Notes under the pieces: generated by a model
Seen by the model: only the letters and a program-made list of their open reading frames with translations
What the model was told of the DNA's origin: nothing
Databases searched by the model: none
Source of the DNA: Agaricus subrufescens
Taxonomy: Eukaryota; Basidiomycota; Agaricomycetes; Agaricales; Agaricaceae
Length of the DNA stretch: 64,000 nt
NCBI GenBank assembly: GCA_029945375.1
Contig: CM057059.1
Coordinates: 3,844,001-3,908,000 of the forward strand
Direction: 5' to 3'
Shown: positions 32,249 through 44,145 of the stretch, piece after piece
How positions within the stretch are numbered: position 1 is the stretch's first letter
Layout: each line of letters starts with the position of its first letter
Made by a program: the position numbers and the translations under genes

Positions 32249-34726
32249 ATGGATCTCGCATGGAGCCCGTCCTCGTGGAAATCAAGGCCCGTCGCGCAGG
32301 TCAGTCCAGCGCGTCTCGCACCCGAGAGCTCACCGGACAGGAGATTAGGATGTCGCCTATCCTGATCAGCACCATCTCGAACGGTACGCTTCTCGTGCAT
32401 CGGCCCACCTGCGCGCTTCATTCAGTCCTAGGGTGCTGTCCAAAATCGCTACTCTTCCCCCAATAGTCACTCCCTCCGAGGTCGGTCCACGCTAAACCTA
32501 CACGGATCTCCGCCACACGTTCTCACTCGCACCCCCACCACCTAGATCGAGCGACTTCGCCATCAGTTGGCCCAGGTCCAGAGAAACGAGGCGTTCCTGC
32601 TTCACGCTGGAGACTGTGCTGAGAGCTTCGATGCATGCACACACGTAGGTCGTCTGCGAACTTTGAGTCAAAATTAACTCTCTGTCCGTTCAGGAAAACA
32701 TCACGCACAAGATCGGTCTTATCCTCTCGTTCTCCCTGTTCATCATCTGGGGTGCTCGACTCCCTGTCGTACGAGTTTTTTCGATTGGAATCCTGAGGTG
32801 CAGATGTGAATCAACGATTTCCAGGTCCGGGTTGGTCGAATCGCTGGCCAGTATGCCAAGCCACGGAGCAGCAAATATGAAAAAATCGGGGATGCTCAAG
32901 TTTTGAGTTTCAGGTGCTATCCTTTTTGATTATGCTATTTCTTCCCTTCTTCTTACCGAGAGTCTTACTTTGTCAAGAGGTGATAATGTCAATGGGTACG
33001 CCTTTCTATGTCCGCCTCCCGACTATAGTCCGCGACGCTTACCGCTTCATTTCCCTCGCTTTTACGCCCCTGCTACCTGCTTAATACAAGGCTTGACCCC
33101 AATGACCGTACTCCAGATCCCGAACGTCTCCTCAGGTAAGTGATCCAGTCAATGTTAAAGTATAAAACTTTCGACTGAGCTTGTTATTTTTATCCCACCT
33201 CGTTGGTTTTAAACCGACAACCCCCTGCACTCTCTGTAACCAAACACCCGCAGAGCCTACTTTTATTCGGCGACTACTCTCAACCATGTTCGTGGTCTTC
33301 TCACCTCGGGCTTTGCCTCGCTGTATCATCCCCGCGACTGGTCCCTAGCACATGTTCGATCACCGTCGTTGAGGTACGTTTATCTTGTGGATTCTGTCGA
33401 AGTAAACTCTTATATTTTCAGACGAAAATTTGAACAGATCGTCGAGGGACTATCGGACGCGCTTGACTTTAGCAGGACGATTGGTGTGAATACTAGTTCT
33501 GTGCCTTATGAAAAGGGAGGCGGTGGAGGAACACTTGCGGAAGTGGATTTCTATACTAGGTGCGGTTGATATTTTGGAGAGGAGTCTATGATTCGCTCAT
33601 CTGATCCTCCATCGTCTCCCCCTCGGAATTGCTCAACCTCACTACTTCTAGCCACGAGGGTTTGATGCTCAACTATGAAGAAGCACTGACACGCGAATTT
33701 ACTATCCCGTCCTCCACTTCCTCATCCGTTCAGGCGAAATCCGAATCGTCCGAGAGGAAGTATTACAACACCTCTGCGCATTTTTTGTGGATTGGGGATC
33801 GGACGAGGTCGATTGAGGGTGCTCATGTGGAGTATTTTAGGGGGATTCGGAACCCGATTGGGATCAAGGTTGGACCTACGATGTTGGATGATGAGATTGT
33901 GCGGTTGTTGGATAGTATGTTTTTGCCTCTTTTCAAAGTCTCGTTTACATGGTTTGTTAGTCGTTAATCCGGACAAGGAAGATGGAAAAGTGACTCTTAT
34001 CACTCGGTATGGTGCCACAAAGGTTAGGAAAATAGCGTTCCTTTTTTGTGTGTGTTGACAATAATCATAATTAGATTGAAAACCATCTTGCTGGACATAT
34101 TCAGGCTGTTCAAAAGTCTGGACATCCGGTGGCTTGGATATGTGATCCGATGCACGGAAAGTGAGCCGTTGCCTCTTTCGTCTGCCCTCTTTCCCCTACT
34201 TGATGGTTACAACAGCACTTTGACGTCAAGTACCGGGCTCAAGACGCGCCATTTCGGAACTATAATAGATGAATTGACACAGTGTTTGAGGATTCATGGG
34301 AAATGCGGATCCAGGTTGGGTGGAGTAAGTATGGAGTTTACAGGCGAGCTGAATGAGGAGGGATTTAGTGTGACAGAGTGCCTTGGGGGAAGCATGGAGT
34401 TGACGGAGGAAGAGTTGGGGCTGAGATATCAGGTGTGTGGTCGTTCTATCCTTTTTTTTTTTGGACGCTAAGGGTGTGTTATTTTGGGACAGTCGTTTTG
34501 TGACCCTAGATTGAACTTTGAGCAGAGTTTAGGTGGGTTTTTTTTTAGTATTACGCTGTCAAGCTGAAACTAAGTGTCGTGGTCAGACGTGGCATTTTTG
34601 ATCTCGAATTATTTCAAAAAGGAAAGAAAGGGGAAGAAAGGGGAGGACAGGGACGAGGACGAGGACGATGTGGTCTATACTGCATTAGGAGGGGGTACGC
34701 CTAAACTTGGCACGCAGTTGAAATAA
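32249..34726 (+). CDS. class II 3-deoxy-7-phosphoheptulonate (DAHP) synthase
   Basis: Sixteen exons, all phase-consistent, give 508 aa. They begin at 32249, 32349, 32432, 32546, 32694, 32825, 32978, 33091, 33254, 33422, 33652, 33961, 34075, 34216, 34493 and 34587. It opens [17 protein letters not shown] | DVAYPDQ. Class II signatures follow in order: [29 protein letters not shown] | [115 protein letters not shown]...VTECLGG and [11 protein letters not shown]. It condenses erythrose 4-phosphate and phosphoenolpyruvate in the first shikimate step. Oddities: LHAGDCAE where the family usually has LQGGDCAE, GELNEEG in place of a shorter loop before VTECLGG, and a Lys- then Asp/Glu-rich C-terminal tail. 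Confidence 0.95.
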
Positions 34727-34919
34727 AAAAGTTGGGCCGTGTATGTACTCTGCTGTACGTGTGCCTTGAGAAGATCAATGAGAATGAGGCACCCGAGGGC
34801 GGAACACGGTGCTATTTTTTATCAGCCAGAGGGTACATAATAGTTACGGGTATCAGTCGTTTGTACAACAAGGTACGTGCCTGAGGCACATAGATTCGAA
34901 GGGAATAATGATTGAAGGA

Positions 34920-35652
34920 TTAGATTAAATAAAGTGCCGTCAAGAGAAGGGGTATGACCAGATGCGGCATAGAGACGAAATTGCCAGGGGCTGCACCTGT
35001 GTTTCCGGTAAAGGGCTGCGTAGAAGGGAATTGAGTGCTGAGCACGACGACGGTTTGTGGCGGCGAGGGCGTTGATGGGACGGGTGGGGGAGGCGTCGGG
35101 GTGTTGGGGGGTGCGCTTGTGGAGGTGGTGGTGGTTGCGGCGGGGACGGACAGGGTGGTGGACGTCGAGCTGGGGCTGGCAGAACTGCTGGTGGTGGTGG
35201 TGGTCGTCGATTGCTGAGTTGATTGGGGAGTGGTAGACGTTGTCTGAGTGGTAGAGATTGCCACGCTGCGGGACGACGTGGACAGAGTCGTGCTTGTCGT
35301 CTGCGCAGGGGTGGTGGAAGAGGCTGCGGGTACAGGGTTACTAGGTGCCCGGTGAGGCGTGGATCGACGCACTGGTTTGGCAGAAGGACTGGATGGCGTG
35401 CAGAGAGCTTTCTAGATCCGAGGTGGGGCAGGACTGGCCGATACAGGCGGCGATGTCCTGCTGGTGCGGGCAGAGGCATTGCGGCGTGGCGCTGGGATCG
35501 ACGTTGGTTCGCGCAGACAAGGGAGGGCAGGGGGCTCACAGGGCGCAGTTGGCCTGGGTGGCGGCGGTGGTGACGCACGTGACGGCGCAGGGGCTGAGCG
35601 AGCCGATGTCCTGCGCGAGGGCGGCGGCGGCGAGGGCGAGGAGGACGAGCAT
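34920..35652 (-). CDS. CFEM-domain GPI-anchored protein
   Basis: Exons 35652-35540, 35491-35373 and 35323-34920 give 211 aa. The signal peptide is MLVLLALAAAALAQ. The CFEM domain has eight cysteines in the right spacing: SPCAVTC, ANC, TPQCLC, AACIGQSC and SFC. A Thr/Ser/Pro-rich stalk of more than 100 residues leads to a hydrophobic tail (PHLVIPLLLTALYLI) after small residues, indicating a GPI anchor. The third exon uses the acceptor ccgcag; using the nearer ctag would shift the frame. It starts only 134 bp from the divergent G-alpha gene and is the second CFEM gene within 6 kb, though the stalks differ. Confidence 0.85.
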
Positions 35653-35786
35653 GGGGGCGGGAGAGGAGCGTGGGGGCGGGAGAGGAGCGTGGGAGCGGAC
35701 GGGGCCCGCCGGCCGGTTGAGTGGTGAGCGTGACGTGACGAGGCGAGGCTGCCACCCGCCAGCTCGCCAGCCCCGATCCGTTTGCG
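35653..35786. promoter_or_regulatory. short divergent promoter between CFEM and G-alpha genes
   Basis: Only 134 bp separate the two start codons. It contains a GC-rich direct repeat, GGGGGCGGGAGAGGAGCGT, twice in a row (about 35653-35691), abutting the CFEM start codon. Both transcripts must initiate within or near it, so shared control is likely; this is inference. Confidence 0.5.
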
Positions 35787-37161
35787 ATGGGAGCGTGCTT
35801 CTCGCAGAGCGACCAGCAGAGCAAGATGCGCTCGGAGGACATCGACCGCTCGCTCGAAGACGACAACCGCCGCCTCAAGCGCGAGTGCAAGATCCTCCTC
35901 CTCGGCACGTCCCCTCTCTCTCTCCCCCGCCCCCGCTCATCCCCCCCCAGGCTCCGGCGAGTCCGGCAAGAGCACCATCGTCAAGCAGATGAAGATCATC
36001 CACCAGGGCGGCTTCACCCCCGACCAGCTCCAGGGCTACACCCCCATCATCTACCGCAACATCATCGAGTGCGCCCGCTCCGTCGTCGTCTACATGCGCA
36101 AGACCGGCAAGGAGTGCCGCGAGCACAACAACAGGGTGCCTCTCCTCCCCCCCCCCTCTCCGCCCCCCATTGACGCCCCCGCCACAGGTCCTCATGGAAA
36201 AGATCCTCGACTACAACCCCGAGCCCTACGGCCCCTCCGACGTCCAGTTCTCCTCTGAAATCGCAGAGGCCATCCACCAGTTCCTCAAGGACCCCGCCGT
36301 CCCCGATGTCATCGAGAACCACATGGGCGACTTTTATCTCATGGACTCGGCAGAGTAGTCAGTACCACCCCCCCCGCCGCAACAGCCCTCTGATGATCCC
36401 TCTCCCCCAGTTTCTTCAACAACGTCCTCCGCATCGGCTCGCTCGGCTACGTGCCCTCTGAAACAGACGTCCTCCGCGCCCGCCAGAAGAGTGTCGGCAT
36501 CACCGAGACCCGCTTCACCATGGGCCAACTATCGTCAGCTCCCCCTTCCTTTCCCTCCCCACTCGCTCACGCCAGTTCCCCAGGATACACATGTTTGACG
36601 TCGGCGGTCAGCGTTCCGAGCGCAAGAAGTGGATCCATTGTTTTGAATCCGTAACCTCCATCATCTTCTGCACAGCCCTTAGTGAATACGATCAGGATCT
36701 CCTCGAGTACAAGTCCCAGGTAGGCCTCCCCCCGTCTCTCAATCTCTTCGACCTTCATCACCCCCCAGAACCGAATGCGAGAATCCCTCGTCCTCTTTGA
36801 ATCCGTCATCAACTCCCGCTGGTTTATCCGGACATCCATAATCCTCTTCCTGAACAAAATCGATGTCTTCAAGACAAAGCTTCCCAAGGTCTCCCTCTCC
36901 CCTCCGTCACACCCCGTCGCTGCTGACATAACCCTTTGACAGGTTCCGCTAGCCAAGTTCTTTGAGGAATACACCGGTGGCAGCGACGTCAACAAGGCTG
37001 CCAAATATATCCTGTGGAAATTCATGCAGGCCAACCGTGCCAGGCTAAGCGTGTACCCCCACCTCACCCAAGCCACCGACACCACCAACATCCGACTCGT
37101 GTTTGCCGCCGTGAAAGAGACGATACTCCAAAACGCACTCAAAGACTCTGGCATATTATAG
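35787..37161 (+). CDS. heterotrimeric G-protein alpha subunit
   Basis: Seven exons (35787-35904, 35951-36135, 36188-36357, 36411-36533, 36584-36719, 36769-36888, 36943-37161) give 356 aa, the usual length. MGACFS at the N terminus provides myristoylation (Gly2) and palmitoylation (Cys4) sites. P loop: GSGESGKST; switch [20 protein letters not shown] with the catalytic Gln; NKID base motif; TQATDT where TCATDT is usual. Switch I reads [14 protein letters not shown], so the Thr that coordinates Mg2+ in most G-alphas (KTTGI) is Val here. The C terminus is DSGIL, without the Cys modified by pertussis toxin in Gi. Intron 1 uses a GC donor (G|gcacgt). It relays receptor signals at the plasma membrane; the altered switch suggests a divergent class. 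Confidence 0.95.
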
Positions 37162-38184
37162 TTTTCTTCCTTATAGATCCTGCTTTCGTACGTTCCTTCC
37201 CCCCTCCATTTCCTTTCTTTGACGTCAACCGTCAGCCCGTATTAATTTGCACATACTGCTCTCACATGCCTGCATCCATCCATGCTCTTTGTATGCATCT
37301 CACTTGTCTTTATCACCTCCCAAAATTTCCCATGCTTACCGTAATGATGCTCAACGGCTCAGCCATCTATTTTTGGAACTATACCGTGGTCCCTTCACCT
37401 CATTTTTTTTTCATTCGCTTCCCACAACTGTCAAAACACCTCGCGCTTCGTGGAGACGGATGGGGAAGTTTGGCTCCTCTAGGTGACGCGACCCTGCAGC
37501 GACGTTTTGCATCACTCTTCCCTTGTCCATCCCATATGCTCCCTCCTCCCCTTCCACTCTTAACCCTGCTCCCTTGGCGTTTTGGGTTCCCCGCTATTTC
37601 CTTTTTTTTTTTTGTCTGTACTTTCTTGTAAGCATTCTTTTTCTGGGCATTTTCCCTCTATGGATCTAATTAATCATGATGCGTATGAATACCTGTCACT
37701 CTATATCCTTATTTTCAACTCTTTCTCTCTCTTACCGGGTCAGCCCCCTTGACGACTTACTACTCCTTTGCTTTTGTATATATACATTATGGAAAATGAT
37801 CTTCTCTTCTCCGTGTCATCTGTTTTCTTGATGTTCTTTTTTTTCTTTTTCAATCATTGTAAGAGTACTCGTTGCTTTCAACAACCACGATACCGTGACG
37901 AAATATATTATATTATTCGCGATTGTGCTTACTTGTTTGATTAGCGACAATGCGCCACACTGGCATGCCGATTGAATGAACACTGTGCATGCCGAAAGCT
38001 CGTGTCGACCCAAAGACCCTTGCCGGGACAAGTTTTAGGCAGCGAACTCTTGGCATTTGAATTATAACATACATGGTAATGATGATATATGTAAACCCAT
38101 AAGCTTCATGCTATCCAATATGAACGTTTCATAAATTAACTCAGACCACATCTATGTAAATCTATTCCCGGAGGTGTTGTTACT
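37162..38184. other. 3' region of G-alpha and intergenic
   Basis: Pyrimidine-rich sequence follows the G-alpha stop codon; I see no further gene. Confidence 0.4.
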
Positions 38185-39100
38185 CTATGAGACGTATTCG
38201 GGAGGAGGGGCAGTGTCATGGTGGACAACAGGAGGAGGAGGGAGCGGTTTCGATGCGCTGGTGGGGGTATGCATCTGGTTAAGAGAAGGTGAGGGGGATG
38301 TTTGGATTGAAGATCCCGTAGACGAGAATGGAACGATATTTCTTGACCGGAGTCGGAGTATATCTGAAGGCACGAACGAAGAGTTGTCTACTTCATTGGG
38401 ATTCACTTCAGAGATTTTCGTTCGGCGGCAGGGAAGGGACCTTCGAAGGAGGAGGAATAGGGTAACTATACTCATGAGGAGCAGAACCGCTGTCATACTT
38501 ATGAACACGATCGTCTGAACATCCAGGTGCGATGGTTTCAGAAGGGTCATGAGAGTGGAGGTGTCGCATCCCCTTGACGTTTGCGGATCGGTGTGGTTCG
38601 ACTGGGCGGTAGTGCCTGCCCATATGGACGATGATATAGTCACAGTGGGGGAAAAGTAGAAACTTTGGCTGGCTGCTAGAATGGAGCGATGATTCGTTCC
38701 GTTGATTGCCAAAACGATATACGAGCCTCTGTATATTGGAATATAACCTTGACGTTTAAGCCCTATGACTTCAAGAGACTCACGGTGCAAGATCCATTTG
38801 GGGTATAGTGGCTGATCCGAGATTGGGCTCGGTATCAACAATGAAATATTGGGTGAATTGCGTGAGTGTGGGCCTCGGCCCTAATGACGCGAGAACAACT
38901 TGGATTGAACTGCCATAATTTTTCATTCAGCTATTTCGTAATACATAGAAACGGTAATAAACACACCCATCTAATGGTCTACCGAGTTTCCATCGAATAG
39001 TCAAAGGAAGGCTCTCGACAATGAACGGCATTCGCTCAAAGTCAATTGGAGCACTGGAAGGACCTATTAGGTTTGGACGTCGAGAGCGTAGATAGCTCAT
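38185..39100 (-). CDS. single-pass membrane protein, Pro/Ser-rich cytoplasmic tail
   Basis: The stop follows APPPEYVS at 38185. Reading upstream, exons join as WKLGRPLDG | SIQVVLASLGPRP ... SATIPQMDLAP | GSYIVLAINGT, which looks like a beta-rich extracellular domain. A Ser/Thr linker with an NHT sequon comes next, then one membrane span (TIVFISMTAVLLLMSIVTLF) followed by LLLRRSLPCRR as the stop-transfer. The tail has PLPPPPVV and PPPEY, possible SH3/WW ligands. The layout matches mushroom type I surface proteins. The 5' end is uncertain: the ATG at 39100 (MSYLRSRRPNL) lacks a signal peptide, so an upstream exon may be missing. Confidence 0.6.
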
Positions 39101-42100
39101 TATTCTTGTGCTGCAGAGGGATGCTAGGGAACGACATGGACCCAGTAGGTTTCATTATCTATACCTCACCTGAGCTGTTGTAGAAGAGCATTTTGGAGAA
39201 AACCCATAAGCGTCTGACGGCAGCGCATCTTTACAAAGGGCGGTGCAGAACATAGCAATAGGCAACGCACAGAGTTTGAAGTGAGGAAAAGGCGAGGTGA
39301 GGTGAGGTGAACCATTGAACATGTGACTGGACAATTACGAGTCAAGTGACATATACCTGACAGCGATTTGATTGACATATTTTTACAGCACAAGTTAGCT
39401 GCTACTAACGGTATAGCAAGCTCTATACTTGGAATTGCTGCTCGGACCCGGCTATCCGGAGCCCGACCCAAACAGCCAGACATTTGAGAAAGCGACTGCC
39501 ACTGCTGTTCTTCATCAAGCAAATTTTCACCGTAGCCCCACCAAGAAAAGGGTGTTCAACGGTCTGTGCAGTAACCCCACGGCTAGATAAAATGAGTCAT
39601 TAACTCGCAAAGTTCGAAACGCTTCCCATATTTCATTGAAAGCACGGCCGCTACCACCACTTGTAGGGTCAATAAACGATGTTTCTAAATAAGCCGATTA
39701 AGTGCTCGTTGTGAACAAGTTTGCTTGACCAAGCAACGCGGGCCGGGAGGACTGAGTCTCTTAGCAACGATATAACCTCGATGCGTGTTCGTCGGCACCC
39801 GTATATGCGTGCACCACTTATTAGCGGTTACAAAGGTTTTTTTGGTATGGAGCCCGGAACTACGATGTCATTATAGCTTTTTGATCCGTCGGTAACTTCA
39901 TGGGCCTGATGTTGCTTGTTGCTGTTCAGCCAAACTTTGGCCTGGTGCTGTCTCTAACAGATTAATTAGTGTAATAGAGATTTTTGTATGTTATGCTTCC
40001 TTAAAGGGTGAATGATACGTGCGATACTTCATCCAAGTGTTTCGACTTTAGCTGGACTTGCAAAAAAATTAGCTTAGGGTCCCGATTGAATACATTTGAC
40101 AGATGCGCCCTCAAGCTACTCATTGTATGTAGCAAAGCCAGTCACCAGGGCCTTTCAGTGGCTGTTTTGCTCATTATACGTAGATCAAATGCCATCAAGT
40201 TAACTTTAGCAATGTTTCTCATCATCAATCCTGGTGCATATCTGGGTATAGATCTCCTTGTAGCGTAACAACAAATAATCCACCCCTCTTGAGCTATCGT
40301 GATAAGAAGGCGACATCGTCTGCATTCCTTGCCGTAGAGAACGTGGTAGAATCTTATCAATTCATAAATCAGAGAAGGGCTGTAAGTATGACTACGGCTA
40401 GCTGCATACAAGAAGGAAATAACTAAGTCAGCTCAATAAATTTTTGAAGATTTTGAGACTGCTCGGGTTTGACTCAGCGATTTCTAATTACGGCCAGGCT
40501 GGGACTGGCCACATATGATACAGTACCAATGAGAAAAAATGGACACATTTCTCCCTTCGTGTTCAACAGGAGGCTTATCTGTCGTACAACAACACTCGCA
40601 GTGTCGGGTACCTTATAAGGTCCACCAAGTGATCTCTCTGCTCTGGGTTGATGGCCTTGATCACCAAGTTGAGGAGCGTCTGCTAAGCTGCGGTATCAGG
40701 GAAATGGGCACAACTTCTTTGCCAGTGAGATATTTGGACGACCGTGAAAATATGCGTCCATAACGGTAGTACTTTCTCTGTACATATATCCGGCCCGAAA
40801 TCGATATCATTCTCTACTCTCCAGAAGACTTGTCTATAGCGAACGCATAGTGGGCCCCTCCGCTACCCAGAATCTCATGTAGCGAGTGGACTTGGAGAAG
40901 GTGGTCTGTTGTTATAATTAAGTTATCCTTTTCTGTCATTGAGAACTCCAATGGATATGAAATAATCCGTCAGTGCGCCGCTAGATGGCAATGGTCATGA
41001 TTATTTTCTTGATCTCTACAGTGGAGCTGTCCTTTTCCCCTTCGAACTAGATGAGATTTCATGCCAATGATGCTCACCTTGGTCATAGTTTGGCTCTGAT
41101 CTACGTGCTGACATGATCATACTGATAGGGTAAGAGGATAACGGGTTATGAGTTTCAATATCGTGGCACCTTCTAGAAGGTCCAACGAAGAAATGCGTAT
41201 CTGTAGTTTGTTCCTCATCCGGCATAAATTGGAGAAACGATACGCAGCTTCAGCGATATCCATTTTGTCCAGGCACGGACCACAAGGTAGGCCGATTTAC
41301 ATCTGTTTGTCAAAATCCTAAAATAGATTAGCGTATTCGGGGACTTGGCAAATGTGACAAGGCGCCCGCTCTGTTCTTCTTTCTCCCGTCCCGTCACCAC
41401 CAGTCTCGGAGCCAGACCAATGGTCTTTTCTCTCCTAGGCTCATGGTGTTGTAAGTCACATCTTGCCTCCCGATATGAATTCTTCCTGATTCGTCAATCA
41501 TCCACGGTATCTGCCCGCTTGTCTTATTTATCCCTTGGACTATATCCAGCTTGTTTCACTGCAGAAGCTGAGGGTGAAAGCGACCCCAAAAACACGAAAC
41601 GCGGGCTCGTAAATGGAACCAACGGTACTGTGCCCTCCCAACAAGTCGAATCAACAAGCAATCAGCAAATGCGGCCAACATTACCACCTCTACCGGAGAT
41701 ACGACCGTTGGAACCATTAGAGCCGTTCACGAACGTAGGACGGAGTAATGATACTACTGGTGATACTGCTCTCGTGAAGGAAGCGGGTGACAGTGTCGCG
41801 TCGAGATCATGAAGAAATTTGTTGGAATGGATGGAAAATAGTGAGCGAATACCCTTCTATATCCTTCACACTCGAGCTGATTCTTTCTGTGTGGAATAGG
41901 ATGTCATTTTTACCAATGTCGTCTTATATACACGCTCATTTATCTTCTCGGACTTTTACTTTTCATTTCGGCGCCGCTATGGACTTTCTTTCCCGCAGCG
42001 CCCGGTTTTCTAATATCTATACCTCATCTGGTACCCTTGGTTCGGATCTAGTTCTTCTGTGCTTTCATGACTGTCAACACTGCGTATATTGCTCTCGAGC

Positions 42101-44145
42101 TATCGATTCGATGACAAGCGACGTACTAGTGACACGTTTTCAACACCGAGTCGTCCTAAAACAATAACGAAAGAGATCAATCACGCCACGATCTAAACCG
42201 AAAATGCCGCTTTATAATCGCATTTACCCATGATGCAATGTCGTTTGACTGCCCAATATCAGTCGTTGCAGAGGCCTGACAAACTAAACCTCAATACTGT
42301 GAGTCTTCGATGTAGGTGTTTGTCAAAATTTCTTGTTCGATGTTGGTAATGCGGCCGAGAGCACAACAATTCCCAAACTAACTACCGCTGTTTAAGTAGT
42401 TTACTCCCTACCAGAAACCAGCGAATAGCATTTCTTTGAGTCTGGTGAGTATGCGAGAACTCTGATAATCTGAGTGGCATTGCACTGATCCTTTGTTTGT
42501 TCTGTTCCGCATTTTGTTGTCCAATGCGCCGGCTGATGCAGAAGCCTTAAAAGCAGGCTGCTTTGTTAGCGGAAATTTCCATACGAACAGTTGAAATACA
42601 GTTCCAAAATGACTCTGACGTTGACCTGTCACGTCCTAACAGGGATTACAATATCTAACAAGGCCAGTTTCAAGTATGCTTGATTGTGGGGGATATATTG
42701 AGTTTTCAAACTGTTCAATCTTTTCATTGTGTTAACACAACCAGCAGCCTTATAGGCTTGCCACTTTGTCTTTCATTGGGTATTCACGGGGGCGAAGACG
42801 GTCTTGAGCAAGAACGAAGATACCCGGGAAAAATAGAATGGACATGAAATGTACCCCGCGACGACATTCATATTTTACGTCGATGCGTCTCAATACTCAA
42901 CTCATTGTTGCTGAGCTCACATTGATCAGATAATGCTCTTCTATCATATGACAGTGACAAGCGCATGGTCACAATGATCCTCGTTAACAATACCTTGCTT
43001 CTGTTATTGGCTCGTTGATTATCATCAACGGGGGTACCTTCGAAAAGGCTGAAGTGAATGATACGGGTCCTAACCCAGACCACACAACGTTAAATCACAT
43101 GAGAATAGTGTAGGGAATTCAGACTATATCCAGTGGGATTGTTAGCGGTACGAATATTTTTTATAAGAAGTCAACCTCGAGTATAAGGGAGTGTGGGGGT
43201 CTCACCTATTCTGTCCTGGATATGCGTGCGTACTTGTATTTGCGTCCTAAATATACCACTTACCATGAAATATCAGTGATCAGGGTATGCTGATCGATTG
43301 TTGGAGAGGGATCCGCTGAATGAGAACAAGACTACTAGGTTGATATAATATTGCAAGATCGCTCTGGGGTATATATAGGTGTGTATAAAACAAGGCTGGA
43401 ATTCTCACGATCCTTCTACAGAATTTAGAAGAGGTGCGCATCCAGAAGTTATAACGAACCTAATGTCCCTTGTGTAGTTTGCTCAGTGTTATTACCACAT
43501 ATCATTAGCCAGTAGATACAGCAAAATATTCAATCGAACTGTTCAGAGAAGAACATGTGCGAGATTGCAATCGATTTTGCTTCCAGTTTTGGGCCTATGG
43601 CGTTCCCTCGAGTCTGACAGCGGGCTTTAGGTCGGATCAGTCGAGTCCAAGGACTCGGAGCGGCGTGAGAGTACTAAGATCGCAGATGCCGTAGTATTTA
43701 CCCGCCTGGGTCTTTCAACATTGCCACTACGCGACTGGACTCGGCTTGCACTCATCGTCCATGCCGACGACTGCTCATCATTTCAAAACCCTCTTGTTGC
43801 AACTCCTCGTAACCTTCTCCTGTTTCCTTTCCCGTTGTATGTAATGGTTGTGTGCCTGGCTTTTGTTCATTTAAGGTGGGCTGAGAGACATCGAAACTTC
43901 GAAATGTCAAGGAACCAACTATCAATGTCCTGCTAGGGGAACGGATGACTCCGAGGCAGGTCATTGTCGAACGACACTTCATAAATTTACACGAACGTGA
44001 GTTGGCCATTGTTATCGGCGCGGTATCACGCATGGAGGGAACTTTTTTTCCCAAGTAAATTTGAACGAGCAACCCCTTTATAAACTGTCCCCCGGAGGGG
44101 CCGTTTTGGCTCCTTCCCGCTTTCTCATCCCATATACTTGACAAG
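39101..44145. other. 5-kb gene-poor stretch
   Basis: Apart from one weak candidate at 41420-41812, I see no exon chain, RNA gene or clear repeat. Base composition is near 45% GC and unremarkable by eye. It may hold lncRNA or eroded elements that I cannot recognise. Confidence 0.4.
41420..41812 (+). CDS. weak candidate: short hydrophilic protein
   Basis: A short exon from ATG 41420 (MVFSLLGSWC), a possible gtaagt intron with acceptor at ...cagaag, and an exon encoding EGESDPKNTKRGLVNG and a Pro-rich LPPLPEIRPLEPLEPF stretch to a stop at 41812. It resembles the tail of a membrane protein but has no recognisable front end. It could be a relic. Confidence 0.25.
   Translation: MVFSLLGSWCCKSHLASRYEFFLIRQSSTVSARLSYLSLGLYPACFTAEAEGESDPKNTKRGLVNGTNGTVPSQQVESTSNQQMRPTLPPLPEIRPLEPLEPFTNVGRSNDTTGDTALVKEAGDSVASRS

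Noticed and set aside
34940..35908. Long minus-strand frame rich in Arg and Pro
   Set aside because: It is a shadow of the CFEM/stalk and G-alpha coding sequence in another frame; composition follows the GC-rich opposite reading and it has no family features.
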